Assembly (NCBI RefSeq): GCF_002899895.1
Contig: NZ_PPEI02000002.1
Coordinates: 372,001 to 436,000 of the forward strand
Direction: 5' to 3'
Origin: Chryseobacterium oncorhynchi
Lineage (GTDB): Bacteria; Bacteroidota; Bacteroidia; Flavobacteriales; Weeksellaceae
Length of the DNA stretch: 64,000 bases
In this document: piece after piece, positions 41,484 to 50,884 of the stretch
How positions within the stretch are numbered: the first letter of the stretch is position 1
How the letters are laid out: each line of letters begins with the position of its first letter
Translations under genes and position numbers: made by a program
Notes under the pieces: model-generated
Database searches by the model: none
What the model saw: the letters and a program-made list of their open reading frames with translations, nothing else
Told to the model about the DNA's origin: nothing

Positions 41484-41855
41484 TCAATCAAGTTTTTCAT
41501 AATAATGATTTGAATCTGCATTTAGAATAATCTTAGGTTTTTCAAAAAAACCATTTAAAAAATAGGTTTTATAAACAGCTGGCTGACCAAAATCTGTATA
41601 ATGAAGTTCTATTTCAGGATTTAATCCATTATATAATTTATATGTACCCATTCCATAAAATTTACTTTTAAATGTATTGTCTTCATATAAAACTAAAGTA
41701 TCAGCGGTATGAGGAGCTTCCACACAGCAAATTGGCTCATCAAAATTCATGTTAATATATTTTCCATAGATATCCTGCTTTTTTAATGGAAAATTGATAT
41801 TGAGAATAAATACAACTCCTAATACAAAAGTGAGTGCAAAAAGTATTTTTTTCAT
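41484..41855 (-). CDS. Hypothetical membrane-anchored or exported protein
   Basis: A 123-residue protein with an N-terminal hydrophobic segment (residues 4-21) without a lipobox, then a small beta-rich part (TLVLYEDNTFKSKFYGMGTY; E-I-E-L-H-Y-T-D-F-G-Q-P). Two adjacent Cys (I-C-C-V) are notable. The 'L-Y-x-D-N-T-F-x-S' pattern is like that of small lipocalin-like or copper-resistance NlpE-like domains, but no family can be assigned. It precedes no gene closely. Confidence 0.65.
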   Translation of the reverse strand: MKKILFALTFVLGVVFILNINFPLKKQDIYGKYINMNFDEPICCVEAPHTADTLVLYEDNTFKSKFYGMGTYKLYNGLNPEIELHYTDFGQPAVYKTYFLNGFFEKPKIILNADSNHYYEKLD

Positions 41856-41930
41856 AGAATAATTAAGAATGTCACAATATTATTTTTAATCGAAATATTT
41901 ACTGCCCTAAATTATAGAATTTATATAGAA

Positions 41931-41963
41931 AAACCTCATAGATTTCGGCGATCTATGAGGTTT
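41931..41963 (-). terminator. Rho-independent terminator after 41984-42442 gene
   Basis: AAACCTCATAGAT (41931-41943) and ATCTATGAGGTTT (41951-41963) form a perfect 13-bp stem with a seven-base loop; on the minus strand it runs into TTTCT. It begins 20 bp after the stop codon. Confidence 0.88.
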
Positions 41964-41983
41964 AAATTATTTTCAGATCAATT

Positions 41984-42442
41984 TTATTCAATCTTTGTTA
42001 GTGTCATTGTTTCATCATGATCTATACTACCAGGCCTTTTCCCATTCATGTTTATCAGCATAAGGAATTTTGAATCGTTAACCGGAACGATAATTCCTAA
42101 CAGTCTTCCTTTTTCCTGATTATCTTTTAATGCAATAAAATCAATCTCAATTGGCGTTTTATCCATATCAATTTTATATTTCAGTTCTCCTTTCTGTCCA
42201 TTATTAGGACCTCCGTGGATGATAAAATTCTTGCCGTCAATCTCTTCCCCATTAATTGTAATGGATACATATCCATCTTTTGTAAAGCCTGCTTTGCCTT
42301 TACTCTTCCAGTAATCAATGGATTCCCAACTTCCTACAATGTTAAACTGGGATTTTTGAGCTTTTGCCTGAAAACAAGCAATAAGAGTGAACGCTATTAC
42401 GCTTTTTAGAAAAGTCTGTTTTATTTTTAAATAAGAATTCAT
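41984..42442 (-). CDS. Exported protein, TIGR03067/lipocalin-like
   Basis: A 152-residue protein with a signal peptide (cleavage near Q-A-K-A-Q, residue 28-29). The mature domain starts N-I-V-G-S-W-E and ends with I-D-M-D-K-T-P-I-E-I-D-F, G-I-I-V-P-V-N-D-S-K-F-L-M-L and G-K-R-P-G, an order that matches the TIGR03067 type of small beta-barrel domain known mainly from Planctomycetes and soil bacteria. No function is known for that family. It has its own terminator. Confidence 0.7.
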   Translation of the reverse strand: MNSYLKIKQTFLKSVIAFTLIACFQAKAQKSQFNIVGSWESIDYWKSKGKAGFTKDGYVSITINGEEIDGKNFIIHGGPNNGQKGELKYKIDMDKTPIEIDFIALKDNQEKGRLLGIIVPVNDSKFLMLINMNGKRPGSIDHDETMTLTKIE

Positions 42443-42713
42443 ATTAAACGGCTAATTAATTTTAAAATCCAAAGCTGACGGATTCATTATCAATTGCTTT
42501 TGAGATGGGATAACTGTAATTGATCTTTATTAATTTTTTAGAGCCAGTCAGGTTTTAAATATAAAAATCAGTTAGCCAAGAACATCCTGCAAGTTCTATT
42601 ATGAAAATAAAACTTAAAAATCCTATGGTAATTGACTTTATCCTCATTGTATTGAAGTTTAAATGGCTTTTGCAAAAGTAAACACAATTCTTTGTTTTCC
42701 CGGATTAATTGAT

Positions 42714-42741
42714 AAAAAACCCCGCAAGAAAACTTACGGGG
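42714..42741 (-). terminator. Rho-independent terminator of the pyrB-carA-carB operon
   Basis: On the minus strand CCCCGTAAG pairs with CTTGCGGGG (9 bp, one G-U wobble), loop TTTT, followed by six T (42719-42714). It starts 28 bp after the carB stop. The region 42443-42713 holds nothing else recognisable. Confidence 0.92.
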
Positions 42742-42768
42742 CTTATACTATTTATTTTGTATTCGAAA

Positions 42769-45700
42769 TTACATCGTCTCCATTTTGAAGCTCATGCTTT
42801 CAATTACTTTTAAGATTGCTTCTACTGTATCCATTGATGTTAGACAAGGAACACCGTTTTCCACACTCATTCTTCTGATCTGGAATCCGTCTCTTTCAGC
42901 TTGTTTACCTTTTGTAGTAGTATTTACCACATACTGAACTTTTCCTTTCTGGATCAAATCAATAAGGTTTACACTTTCTTCTCCTATTTTGTATCCAATT
43001 TTGCAAGGGATTCCTTTTTCTCCAAAGAATTTCGCTGTTCCTTCTGTAGCCCAGATTCTGAACCCTACTTCATGGAATCTTGCTGCAAGAGCTGCTGCCT
43101 CATCTTTGTGCTTATCTGCTACTGTGAAAAGGATAGACCCATGCATAGGAACTTTTCTTCCTGCTGCAACAAGACCTTTGTAAAGCGCTTTTTCAAGGGT
43201 TGTATCTTTCCCCATAACTTCTCCTGTAGACTTCATTTCTGGGCCTAGAGAGATGTCAACCTTTGTTAGTTTTGAGAAAGAGAATACCGGCACTTTTACA
43301 AAGACTCCTTCTTTGTTTGGAACTAAACCATCTTTATAACCTAGATCTGTTAGTTTCTGACCTAAGATTGCTTTTGTAGCCAGGTTAGCCATTGGAACCT
43401 CTGTGATTTTGGATAAGAAAGGAACTGTTCTTGAAGAACGAGGATTCACCTCGATCACATATACATTTCCTTCGAAAAGTACGTATTGAATGTTCATCAA
43501 TCCAATAACTTTAAGACCTTTTGCCAATCTCTTTGTATAATCTACTAAAGTATCAATTTCGCTTTGTGAAATATTCTGTGGCGGATATACTGCGATAGAG
43601 TCTCCGGAGTGAACTCCCGCTCTTTCGATGTGCTCCATAATCCCTGGGATTATCACTGTTTCACCGTCACAGATTGCATCTACTTCAATTTCCTTTCCTA
43701 CCATGTATTTGTCAACCAAAACAGGGTGCTCAGGGCTTGCGTCTACCGCGTTCTCCATATAGTGAGCCAGCTCTGCTTCTGCGTATACAATTTCCATTGC
43801 TCTCCCTCCAAGAACGTAGCTTGGACGAACCAATACCGGATAACCGATTTCGTTGGCAATTTCTATTGCTTCTTCCTTAGAAGTTGAAGTTCTTCCTTTT
43901 GGTTGAGGAATCCCCATCTCTTGTAGAGCTTTTTCAAATTTATCTCTGTTTTCAGCTCTGTCAAGGTCTTCCAGAGAAGTTCCTAGGATCTGCACTCCGT
44001 GAGAAGCTAATTTATCAGCAAGGTTAATCGCTGTCTGCCCTCCAAACTGAACAACTACTCCTTTTGGCTTTTCAAGATCGATAATGTTCATTACATCTTC
44101 TTCTGTAAGAGGCTCGAAGTATAATTTATCTGAGATTGAGAAATCTGTAGAAACCGTTTCAGGGTTATTATTGATGATGATCGCTTCGTAACCCATTTCT
44201 TTAATGGCCCAAACTGAGTGAACTGTTGCATAGTCAAATTCAACTCCTTGTCCGATTCTTATTGGTCCTGAACCAAGTACAATAATTTTTTCTTTATCTG
44301 AAACTACACTTTCATTTTCTTCTTCGTATGTTCCGTAGAAGTATGGTGTTTCACTTTCAAATTCAGCAGCACAAGTGTCTACCATTTTGTAAACCGGCAT
44401 CACTCCGTTTTCTTTTCTGAAATTGAAAATTTCGCGTTCTTTTACATCCCAAAGAACAGCAATATTAACATCTGCAAATCCTAACTTTTTAGCCTGGATC
44501 AGCGTTTCTTTGTCAAATTTATTTTCAGCAATTACTTTTTCGAAGTCAACTAATTTTTTCAGTTTCCAGATGAAGAATTTATCAATTTTACTCCATTCTA
44601 CAATCTGTTCCCAGTCGTAACCTCTTCTTAAAGCATCACCAATGATGAATAATCTTTCATCATCACAAACTCTGATTCTTCTTTCGATTTCTTCAGCAGT
44701 AAGTGCCTGAGCTTGTTTTGTTTTTAATCCTAAATGCTTGATTCCTGTTTCTAAAGAACGGATTGCTTTTTGTAAAGACTCTTCAAAGTTTCTTCCAATT
44801 GCCATTACTTCACCCGTTGCTTTCATTTGGGTAGAAAGTCTTCTGTCCGCAGTTTCAAATTTATCAAACGGGAATCTTGGGAACTTAGTTACCACATAAT
44901 CCAGAGCAGGTTCGAAACATGCGTATGTTTTTCCTGTTACCGGGTTCATGATTTCATCCAGTGTTAATCCCACCGCAATCTTTGCTGCAATCTTTGCAAT
45001 TGGGTATCCTGTTGCCTTACTCGCCAACGCTGATGAACGGGAAACTCTTGGGTTTACCTCAATGATATAATAGTCGAATGAGTGTGGGTCTAAAGCCAAC
45101 TGTACGTTACATCCACCTTCAATTCCTAAGGCTCTGATGATTTTAAGAGAAGCATTTCTCAATAACTGGTACTCTCTGTCTGAAAGCGTCTGAGATGGCG
45201 CCACAACAATTGAGTCTCCTGTGTGAACCCCTACAGGATCTATATTTTCCATGTTACAAACCACAATCGCGTTGTCGTTTGCATCACGCATTACTTCGTA
45301 TTCAATTTCCTTGAAACCTGCGATTGATCTTTCAATAAGACACTGGGTTACAGGACTATACTTCAAACCAAGTTCAGCAATTTCTTTTAATTCTACTTCT
45401 GTGGCAGCAATACCACCTCCGGTACCTCCCATTGTAAAGGCAGGGCGAACAATCACAGGGTAGCCAATCTCGTTAGCAAAGGCAATAGCTCCCTCTACTG
45501 TATTTACAATATCAGACTCAGGAACCGGTTCGTTCAACTCTCTCATCAATTCACGGAAAAGGTCTCTGTCTTCTGCTCTGTTGATGGCAGAAAGCGTCGT
45601 TCCTAATACTTCCACTTTACATTCTTCAAGAATTCCTGATTTTTCCAACTCAACTGCCATGTTCAGTCCTGTTTGACCTCCAAGTGTTGGTAATAATGCA

Positions 45701-45951
45701 TCCGGACGTTCTTTTCTGATGATGTGGCTTACAAATTGTAATGAAATCGGCTCGATATATACTTTATCAGCGATTTCCACATCCGTCATGATTGTTGCAG
45801 GGTTTGAGTTGATCAAAATTACCTTGTAGCCTTCTTCCTTTAAAGACAGACAAGCCTGCGTTCCTGCGTAATCAAATTCAGCTGCCTGACCAATGATGAT
45901 AGGTCCTGAACCGATTACTAAAATTGTTTTTATATCTGTACGTTTTGCCAT
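42769..45951 (-). CDS. carB: Carbamoyl-phosphate synthase large subunit
   Basis: A 1060-residue enzyme that makes carbamoyl phosphate from bicarbonate, ammonia and two ATP, feeding pyrimidine and arginine synthesis. Both duplicated synthetase halves are complete: each starts with I-x-V-x-G-S-G-P-I (residues 10-18 and about 556-564), has an ATP-grasp domain ([37 protein letters not shown]) and a V-x-P-R-x-S-R-S/T segment; the C-terminal ~120 residues form the allosteric MGS-like domain. It is the third gene of pyrB-carA-carB, and the ornithine-side consumer (argF') is encoded 7 kb away. Confidence 0.97.
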   Translation of the reverse strand: MAKRTDIKTILVIGSGPIIIGQAAEFDYAGTQACLSLKEEGYKVILINSNPATIMTDVEIADKVYIEPISLQFVSHIIRKERPDALLPTLGGQTGLNMAVELEKSGILEECKVEVLGTTLSAINRAEDRDLFRELMRELNEPVPESDIVNTVEGAIAFANEIGYPVIVRPAFTMGGTGGGIAATEVELKEIAELGLKYSPVTQCLIERSIAGFKEIEYEVMRDANDNAIVVCNMENIDPVGVHTGDSIVVAPSQTLSDREYQLLRNASLKIIRALGIEGGCNVQLALDPHSFDYYIIEVNPRVSRSSALASKATGYPIAKIAAKIAVGLTLDEIMNPVTGKTYACFEPALDYVVTKFPRFPFDKFETADRRLSTQMKATGEVMAIGRNFEESLQKAIRSLETGIKHLGLKTKQAQALTAEEIERRIRVCDDERLFIIGDALRRGYDWEQIVEWSKIDKFFIWKLKKLVDFEKVIAENKFDKETLIQAKKLGFADVNIAVLWDVKEREIFNFRKENGVMPVYKMVDTCAAEFESETPYFYGTYEEENESVVSDKEKIIVLGSGPIRIGQGVEFDYATVHSVWAIKEMGYEAIIINNNPETVSTDFSISDKLYFEPLTEEDVMNIIDLEKPKGVVVQFGGQTAINLADKLASHGVQILGTSLEDLDRAENRDKFEKALQEMGIPQPKGRTSTSKEEAIEIANEIGYPVLVRPSYVLGGRAMEIVYAEAELAHYMENAVDASPEHPVLVDKYMVGKEIEVDAICDGETVIIPGIMEHIERAGVHSGDSIAVYPPQNISQSEIDTLVDYTKRLAKGLKVIGLMNIQYVLFEGNVYVIEVNPRSSRTVPFLSKITEVPMANLATKAILGQKLTDLGYKDGLVPNKEGVFVKVPVFSFSKLTKVDISLGPEMKSTGEVMGKDTTLEKALYKGLVAAGRKVPMHGSILFTVADKHKDEAAALAARFHEVGFRIWATEGTAKFFGEKGIPCKIGYKIGEESVNLIDLIQKGKVQYVVNTTTKGKQAERDGFQIRRMSVENGVPCLTSMDTVEAILKVIESMSFKMETM

Positions 45952-46030
45952 TTTTCTTTTTTTATTAGAGTCAAGAATCTAGATTCTAAACTTCGTATTT
46001 TTTACTTTTACTAAGATTCACAATGTTATT

Positions 46031-46105
46031 TTGTCATTCTATAAAAATCTAACCTTTTAATTGTTGAGATTCTTCATTACATTACTGCTTCATTCAGAAT
46101 GACAG
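46031..46105. repeat. Intergenic repeat (TTGTCATTCT type) between carA and carB
   Basis: TGTCATTCT (46032-46040) and AGAATGACA (46096-46104) form an inverted repeat; inside it A-T-C-T and GAGATTC can pair further. The sequence has the pattern of the well-known dispersed bacterial repeat with TGTCATTCTGA ends. A palindrome GAATCTAGATTC lies at 45975. It may form a large hairpin in the operon transcript. Confidence 0.6.
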
Positions 46106-46114
46106 ATAGCCGTG

Positions 46115-47188
46115 TTACTTTTTAAAGTCTTCCATCATTTGAATAAACTCATCAAACAGGTAGTTTGCATCCTCTGGGCCTGGGCTAGCTTCAGGGTGAT
46201 ACTGAACAGAGAAGCAAGGATGAATCTTATGTTTTAGACCTTCGTTTGTTCTGTCGTTCAATGCGATGTGCGTTTCGATAAGGTCTGTTCCTTTCAAACT
46301 TTCCTGATCTACTGCGTAACCGTGGTTTTGAGAAGTGATTGCTACCGTATTTTTCTCTAGATCCAATACTGGGTGATTTCCTCCTCTGTGTCCGAATTTT
46401 AATTTGAAAGTTTTTGCACCGCAAGCAAGACCGATCAATTGGTGTCCTAAGCAGATTCCGAAAATTGGAACTTTTCCTAATAACCCTCTGATCATATCTA
46501 AAGCGTGTGGCACATCTTCCGGATCTCCAGGACCGTTTGAAAGCATGATCCCATCTGGATTCATTAGTAGAATTTCTTCTGCTGTTGTATCATGAGACAC
46601 TACAATGATATCACAGTTTCTTTGTGATAATTCTCTGATGATTCCCAGTTTTGCACCGAAGTCTACCAATACTACCTTGAAACCTCTGTTTGGGTTTGCA
46701 TAAGGTGTTTTCGTAGAAACCTCCTCTACCTGATTGGTTGGGAAGCTTGTAGATTTCAATTCTGAAACTGTTGCATTTTCATCAGCATCAGCGTTTACAA
46801 TTTTTCCTTTTACCACTCCGGAATTACGAAGAATTCTTGTTAGTCTTCTCGTGTCAATTCCTGAAATTCCTGAAAGGTTTTTCTTTTTAAATAATTCATC
46901 TAAAGTGATCTGAGTACGGAAATTGGAAGGAAGATCGCAAAGTTCTTTTACGATAAGCCCTTTGATTGCCGGCTCGATACTTTCATAATCATCACGGTTA
47001 ATACCATAATTTCCGATAAGCGGATAGGTCATACAAACTATCTGACCGCAATACGATGGGTCAGAAATCAATTCCTGATACCCTGTCATTCCGGTATTGA
47101 AAACTACTTCTCCTGCAGTTTCCAATTCTGCTCCGAAACCTTCTCCATGAAACACTTCACCGGACTCCAGTATTAATTTTTTCTTCAT
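46115..47188 (-). CDS. carA: Carbamoyl-phosphate synthase small (glutaminase) subunit
   Basis: A 357-residue subunit that provides ammonia from glutamine to CarB. The N-terminal CPSase small-chain domain has VFNTGMTGYQELISDPSYCG; the class I glutaminase domain has the nucleophile in I-F-G-I-C-L-G-H-Q and the His-Glu pair in Q-Y-H-P-E-A-S-P-G-P. Length is normal. It is between pyrB (154 bp upstream) and carB (163 bp downstream); both spacers are filled with repeat-like sequence and contain no terminator. Confidence 0.97.
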   Translation of the reverse strand: MKKKLILESGEVFHGEGFGAELETAGEVVFNTGMTGYQELISDPSYCGQIVCMTYPLIGNYGINRDDYESIEPAIKGLIVKELCDLPSNFRTQITLDELFKKKNLSGISGIDTRRLTRILRNSGVVKGKIVNADADENATVSELKSTSFPTNQVEEVSTKTPYANPNRGFKVVLVDFGAKLGIIRELSQRNCDIIVVSHDTTAEEILLMNPDGIMLSNGPGDPEDVPHALDMIRGLLGKVPIFGICLGHQLIGLACGAKTFKLKFGHRGGNHPVLDLEKNTVAITSQNHGYAVDQESLKGTDLIETHIALNDRTNEGLKHKIHPCFSVQYHPEASPGPEDANYLFDEFIQMMEDFKK

Positions 47189-47220
47189 TTTTAAAAATTA
47201 GATTTTCTATTATTTTCTTT

Positions 47221-47342
47221 TTGTACAATGTCAGCTGTAAAATGTATCTTACTTGCTTTCTATACTTTTACTATTCTTTTTTTGTATAATGTACTTCGTC
47301 CCGATTTGTATCTTGTACTTTTTACATTATACTTTTTACAAT
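47221..47342. repeat. Intergenic repeat (TGTACTTTTTACATTATAC type) between pyrB and carA
   Basis: The stretch consists of variations of TTGTAC/AATGTA: TTGTACAATG, TTGTATAATGTAC, TTGTACTTTTTACATTATAC, with ACTTTTTACA twice. This is typical of a flavobacterial intergenic simple repeat. No promoter or terminator is recognised in it. Confidence 0.45.
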
Positions 47343-48233
47343 TTACTTAAACGTAAACCCTTTTTCTTCTAACGCTTCTTTCAAGATTGCCATTCTTGCA
47401 AAGACACCGTTTTCCATTTGCTTGAAAACTCTTGAGCGTTCACATTCCACCAGATCTGAATCTATTTCCACACCTCTGTTGATAGGTGCCGGGTGCATGA
47501 TGATTGCTTGTTTCTTCATAGCCTGCTCTCTTTCTTTAGTAAGGCCGTATCTTTTATGATATTCAGACGCAGTAAAACTCATTGCCGCGTCGTGTCTTTC
47601 GTGCTGGATTCTTAATAACATCAGAACATCCACTTCTGCAATAAGTTCATCAAGTGCCAGATAAGTTCCGTTGATTAAGGCTCCCTCATCAAACCAATGT
47701 TCCGGTCCCGAGAAGTATACCTTAGCTCCTAATCTTCTTAAAGCCTCCGCATTTGAGTTGGCTACACGACTGTGTTTTACATCTCCTACAATTCCTACTT
47801 TTAATCCCTCAAACTTTCCAAATTCCTGATAGATCGTCATCAAATCCAGCATACATTGCGATGGATGGTTTCCCGTTCCGTCTCCTCCATTGATCACAGG
47901 AATCGTAATATTCTTTAATTCCTCGAAGTATCTGTCTTTTTTATCACGGATCACAACCAGATTTACTCCCAGACTTTCTATGGTCTTCACTGTATCATAA
48001 AGACTCTCTCCTTTATTTACAGAACTGTGCGAAGCATCAAATGGAACAATCTGAAGTCCCAGTTTTCTTTCTGCAATATCAAAGCTTGTCTTTGTTCTTG
48101 TACTGTCTTCGAAGAAAAGGTTTGAGCAAAAAACTTCTCCTTCAATTTTAGCAGTTTTTCCGTTTGCAAAAGCTAATGCTTCTGTCAGTATACTGTTGAT
48201 TCTCTCGGTACTTAGTTCTGTAATCGTAAACAT
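47343..48233 (-). CDS. pyrB: Aspartate carbamoyltransferase catalytic subunit
   Basis: A 296-residue enzyme that condenses carbamoyl phosphate with aspartate in the first committed step of pyrimidine synthesis. The carbamoyl-phosphate loop is [12 protein letters not shown] (about residue 38-49), the catalytic H-P motif region N-H-P-S-Q lies near residue 120 and [11 protein letters not shown] near residue 250. No regulatory pyrI follows; carA and carB do. The ATG at 48233 is chosen; a longer TTG start would lie inside the attenuator hairpin. Upstream are a terminator hairpin, a short leader ORF and a consensus promoter, indicating transcription attenuation. Confidence 0.95.
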   Translation of the reverse strand: MFTITELSTERINSILTEALAFANGKTAKIEGEVFCSNLFFEDSTRTKTSFDIAERKLGLQIVPFDASHSSVNKGESLYDTVKTIESLGVNLVVIRDKKDRYFEELKNITIPVINGGDGTGNHPSQCMLDLMTIYQEFGKFEGLKVGIVGDVKHSRVANSNAEALRRLGAKVYFSGPEHWFDEGALINGTYLALDELIAEVDVLMLLRIQHERHDAAMSFTASEYHKRYGLTKEREQAMKKQAIIMHPAPINRGVEIDSDLVECERSRVFKQMENGVFARMAILKEALEEKGFTFK

Positions 48234-48251
48234 AATTCTAATTTTTGGGCA

Positions 48252-48280
48252 TAAAAAAAGCGAAGACAACAATCTTCGCT
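48252..48280 (-). promoter_or_regulatory. Attenuator (intrinsic terminator) in the pyrB leader
   Basis: On the minus strand AGCGAAGA (48280-48273) pairs with TCTTCGCT (48266-48259), loop TTGTTG, followed directly by seven T (48258-48252). It is located between promoter and the pyrB start codon (19 bp before the ATG), so it would stop transcription unless prevented. Its first arm overlaps the stop codon of the leader ORF, and the 22 bases before it are 13 U in RNA. A smaller hairpin, GGGCG-AAAG-CGCCC (48315-48302), lies 21 bases upstream and could be a pause signal. Confidence 0.85.
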
Positions 48281-48350
48281 AATAACAATAAATATCGTAA
48301 AGGGCGCTTTCGCCCGGTAAATCTAATGATATAAATGCTTTTTTATTCAT
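48279..48350 (-). CDS. Leader peptide of the pyrB operon (attenuation)
   Basis: A 23-codon ORF, ATG 48350 to TAG 48279, encoding M-N-K-K-A-F-I-S-L-D-L-P-G-E-S then A-L-Y-D-I-Y-C-Y. The codons at the end are U-rich (CTT TAC GAT ATT TAT TGT TAT). The stop codon TAG shares its last two bases with the first arm of the attenuator, so a ribosome finishing the peptide would cover the arm and stop the hairpin from forming. This is how the pyrL/pyrBI leader of E. coli works: at low UTP polymerase slows in the U-rich tract, the ribosome catches up and termination is avoided. The function is inferred from layout; only the ORF is visible. Confidence 0.6.
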   Translation of the reverse strand: MNKKAFISLDLPGESALYDIYCY

Positions 48351-48356
48351 TAGGTG

Positions 48357-48387
48357 CAAAGATACAGAAATTTTATGAACCTACAAA
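48357..48387 (-). promoter_or_regulatory. Promoter of the pyrB-carA-carB operon
   Basis: -33 TTTG at 48387-48384 and -7 TATCTTTG at 48364-48357 on the minus strand, spacer 19 bp, an exact fit to the Bacteroidetes consensus. The start of the leader ORF is only six bases after the -7 element, so the transcript should begin at or within a few bases of that ATG, giving a nearly leaderless mRNA. Confidence 0.8.
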
Positions 48388-48473
48388 AACAAAGTTTCAA
48401 ATAAATTAAAACCTTTGGTATTTTCTTATTCTCATTTAAAAATGATATTTTTGTTAAAACTCAAATTAGTTTT

Positions 48474-48935
48474 ATGGATTTAAAAGACAAAATGATTCTC
48501 AGCATTATACAGGAAGACTCCACTTTATCTGTTAAGGAAATTTCAGAAAAGATTGGTCTTACCTTTACTCCAACGTATGAAAGAATCAAACAATTGGAGA
48601 AGCATGGGATCATTGAAAAGTATGTTGGCCTCTTAAACCGTGAAAAACTGGGTTTAAATATTGTAGTCTACTGTAATGTTCGTCTCAAGGAACAATCCAA
48701 GAAAGTATTGGAAACCTTTGAAAAACATATTGGAAGTCATGATGAAGTACAGGAAATCATCAGCCTTTCCGGAGAGTACGATTATATGTTAAAGATTATT
48801 GCAAAAGACATCAACTCTTATAATGAATTCGCGGTTAACGTGATTTCCAATCTTCCTAACATTGGGCAATACCACAGTTCCATAGTTTTGCATGAGGTAA
48901 AAAAATCGACCAAGTTTAAAATTGATTTAGAATAA
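48474..48935 (+). CDS. Lrp/AsnC-family transcriptional regulator
   Basis: A 153-residue regulator with an N-terminal HTH (LSVKEISEKIGLTFTPTYERIKQLEKHG) and a C-terminal RAM/ACT-like ligand domain with E-I-I-S-L-S-G-E-Y-D-Y-M-L-K-I as typical G-D-Y-D-type strand. Such proteins form octamers or dimers that bind amino acids and control amino-acid metabolism. It is divergent from the pyrB operon (240 bp between start codons including the leader) and next to the arg operon; regulation of either is possible but not shown. Confidence 0.92.
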   Translation: MDLKDKMILSIIQEDSTLSVKEISEKIGLTFTPTYERIKQLEKHGIIEKYVGLLNREKLGLNIVVYCNVRLKEQSKKVLETFEKHIGSHDEVQEIISLSGEYDYMLKIIAKDINSYNEFAVNVISNLPNIGQYHSSIVLHEVKKSTKFKIDLE

Positions 48936-48949
48936 TTCTTTTCATTATA

Positions 48950-49306
48950 ACCCCAAAATGGTTTAGATTTTTTGTTGAAAATTTTTGATCTTCCTACCCT
49001 TTCGTGCTATCCCATCTCTTATTTTTGTTAGAATATGTAAAGGCGCGAAAGACACTTCCAAGATTTATATTGTAAGACACAAAGGTTTTATGTTCGATAA
49101 AATTTTAAGTCCTATTCAATCTCAATTTTCAACTATACTCCATAGTTTCAAAATCAATCATCAAATTCAAAGAGCGGAATAAAAAACCATTAAGACAGCC
49201 TAAGTAAATAAGATTAAGGATTTACAAACGATAAAAAAATAAGGCGTGATCTAAAAGTAATTTTAGATGGTATGTCTACTCAGGCCTTTTATTATCTTAA
49301 TGGTTT
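48950..49306. repeat. Intergenic region with nested inverted repeats after argH
   Basis: About 360 bp with no credible gene. The last part is a nested repeat: outer arms AAACCATTAAGA (49184-49195) and TCTTAATGGTTT (49295-49306), middle arms AAGGC (49241) and GCCTT (49284), and inner arms ATCTAAAA (49249-49256) and TTTTAGAT (49261-49268). The earlier part contains AAGGCGCGAAAGACAC and GTAAGACACAAAGGTTTTAT, of dispersed-repeat type. The inner hairpin followed (minus strand) by GCCTTATTTTTTT probably terminates the arg operon. Confidence 0.6.
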
Positions 49307-49311
49307 ATATT

Positions 49312-50616
49312 TTAGCCCAATAATTTATTTTTCAATTTATTGAACTGATATTCTATTTTATCCAGACAAAGATTTCCTATGCTTCCCTGGTGGGTATGAT
49401 CTAAGTTTCCTAATTCAAAGTCAAATTCATTGTTTTCAATCTCCTGTCCTACTTTTACATAAGCATCACGGAAAGAACTACCATTTTTCACTTCTTCATT
49501 AATCTTCTCTACACTGAAAAGGTATTTGTACTTTTCATCCTCCAGAATCCCATCCTTTACCTGAATATTCGGCAACGTATAGCTTAAGATCTCCAGACAT
49601 TCTTTAAGAGAATCTATTGCAGGGAAAAGAATTTCCTTGGTTAATTGTACATCTCTGTGATATCCTGACGGAAGATTATTGGTCAATAGGATTAACTCAT
49701 TTGGTAAGGACTGGATTCTGTTGCATCGTGCACGAACCAATTCAAAAATATCTGGGTTCTTTTTGTGCGGCATTATGCTGCTTCCTGTTGTAAATTCCTT
49801 TGGAAAGCTTATAAAATCAAAGTTTTGATTCAGATACAAGCACACATCATAGGCAAATTTACCCAGTGTTCCCGCTAAAGTAGCCATTGACATTGCCAGT
49901 AATTTTTCTGACTTTCCACGGGTCATCTGAGCATATACCGAATTATAATTCATCGACTGAAATCCTAGGTTATAGGTAGTACTTTCACGATTGATAGGGA
50001 AAGACGAACCATATCCTGCAGCGGATCCCAATGGGTTTTTATTGATGATATTCTTTATGGAAAATAACATTTCTACATCATCCAAAAGGGCTTCTGCATA
50101 AGCTCCAAACCATAATCCAAAGGATGAAGGCATTGCAATCTGCAAGTGGGTATATCCCGGAAGCAGAACATTTTTATGCTGGTCTGCCAATTGAATTAAA
50201 ATCTGGAAAAACTCGTCGGTAAGTGCTGTTATTTCACGAATTTCATCTAATAAGTACAATTTAATATCCAACAAAACCTGATCATTTCTTGATCTTGCGG
50301 TGTGGATTTTCTTTCCTGTATCTCCTAATTCTGCAATTAGGATTGCTTCTACCTGAGAATGGATATCCTCAGCTTCTTTATCAATTTCAAAACTACCTTC
50401 TTCAATTTTATTTAAAATATTGTTTAATACAGAAAGCATCTGTTCTGATTCTTCGTTGGAAATAATTCCGGTTTCTGCAAGCATTTTGCAGTGCGCCATA
50501 GAACCTTTGACATCATATTTTGCCAAACGTTCATCAAAGTCAAGATCTTTTCCTACTGTAAAGTTATTGACTAATATATTGGTGGCCAGGTCATCCTTTT
50601 GCCATATCTTTTTCAT
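49312..50616 (-). CDS. argH: Argininosuccinate lyase
   Basis: A 434-residue enzyme that splits argininosuccinate into arginine and fumarate, last step of arginine synthesis. The fumarase-superfamily signature is G-S-S-I-M-P-H-K-K-N-P-D near residue 275; H-T-A-R-S-R-N-D-Q near residue 107 and T-H-L-Q near residue 155 are the other conserved regions. Slightly short against typical 450-460 residues, without losing motifs. It is last in the arg operon, 268 bp behind argE; the spacer holds no terminator that could be recognised. Confidence 0.96.
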   Translation of the reverse strand: MKKIWQKDDLATNILVNNFTVGKDLDFDERLAKYDVKGSMAHCKMLAETGIISNEESEQMLSVLNNILNKIEEGSFEIDKEAEDIHSQVEAILIAELGDTGKKIHTARSRNDQVLLDIKLYLLDEIREITALTDEFFQILIQLADQHKNVLLPGYTHLQIAMPSSFGLWFGAYAEALLDDVEMLFSIKNIINKNPLGSAAGYGSSFPINRESTTYNLGFQSMNYNSVYAQMTRGKSEKLLAMSMATLAGTLGKFAYDVCLYLNQNFDFISFPKEFTTGSSIMPHKKNPDIFELVRARCNRIQSLPNELILLTNNLPSGYHRDVQLTKEILFPAIDSLKECLEILSYTLPNIQVKDGILEDEKYKYLFSVEKINEEVKNGSSFRDAYVKVGQEIENNEFDFELGNLDHTHQGSIGNLCLDKIEYQFNKLKNKLLG

Positions 50617-50884
50617 ATAATTATCGATTTTTCTGAGATCATATATAACCTTATAACGGCTTCACAATGATCTGATTTAAAATATTTGATTGATTTTGAC
50701 ATGCCCAGCAAAGCGTTCCTTATTACTATTAACTATAAAAAAACATGTCCCTAATGTAAAGTTGTTGTTTCTAATTATTCTTTTTTGCATAAATCCTTAT
50801 TAAAAACGTAAACTTTAACGCCTGCTGAGCGTAGTCAAAATATATATTTCAGAGGTTAGCTATTAAAAGTTTCTAAGTCCTCTT

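Noticed and set aside
47221-47342. Possible CRISPR-like direct repeats between pyrB and carA
   Set aside because: Units are short and degenerate, no regular spacers and no cas genes; a simple intergenic repeat explains it.
48234-48272. Longer pyrB start (TTG at 48272)
   Set aside because: It would put the start codon inside the attenuator hairpin and add residues not found in PyrB; ATG 48233 fits.
48985-49182. 65-codon plus-strand ORF after the Lrp gene
   Set aside because: Lies in the repeat-rich spacer, composition like neighbouring repeats, no family features.
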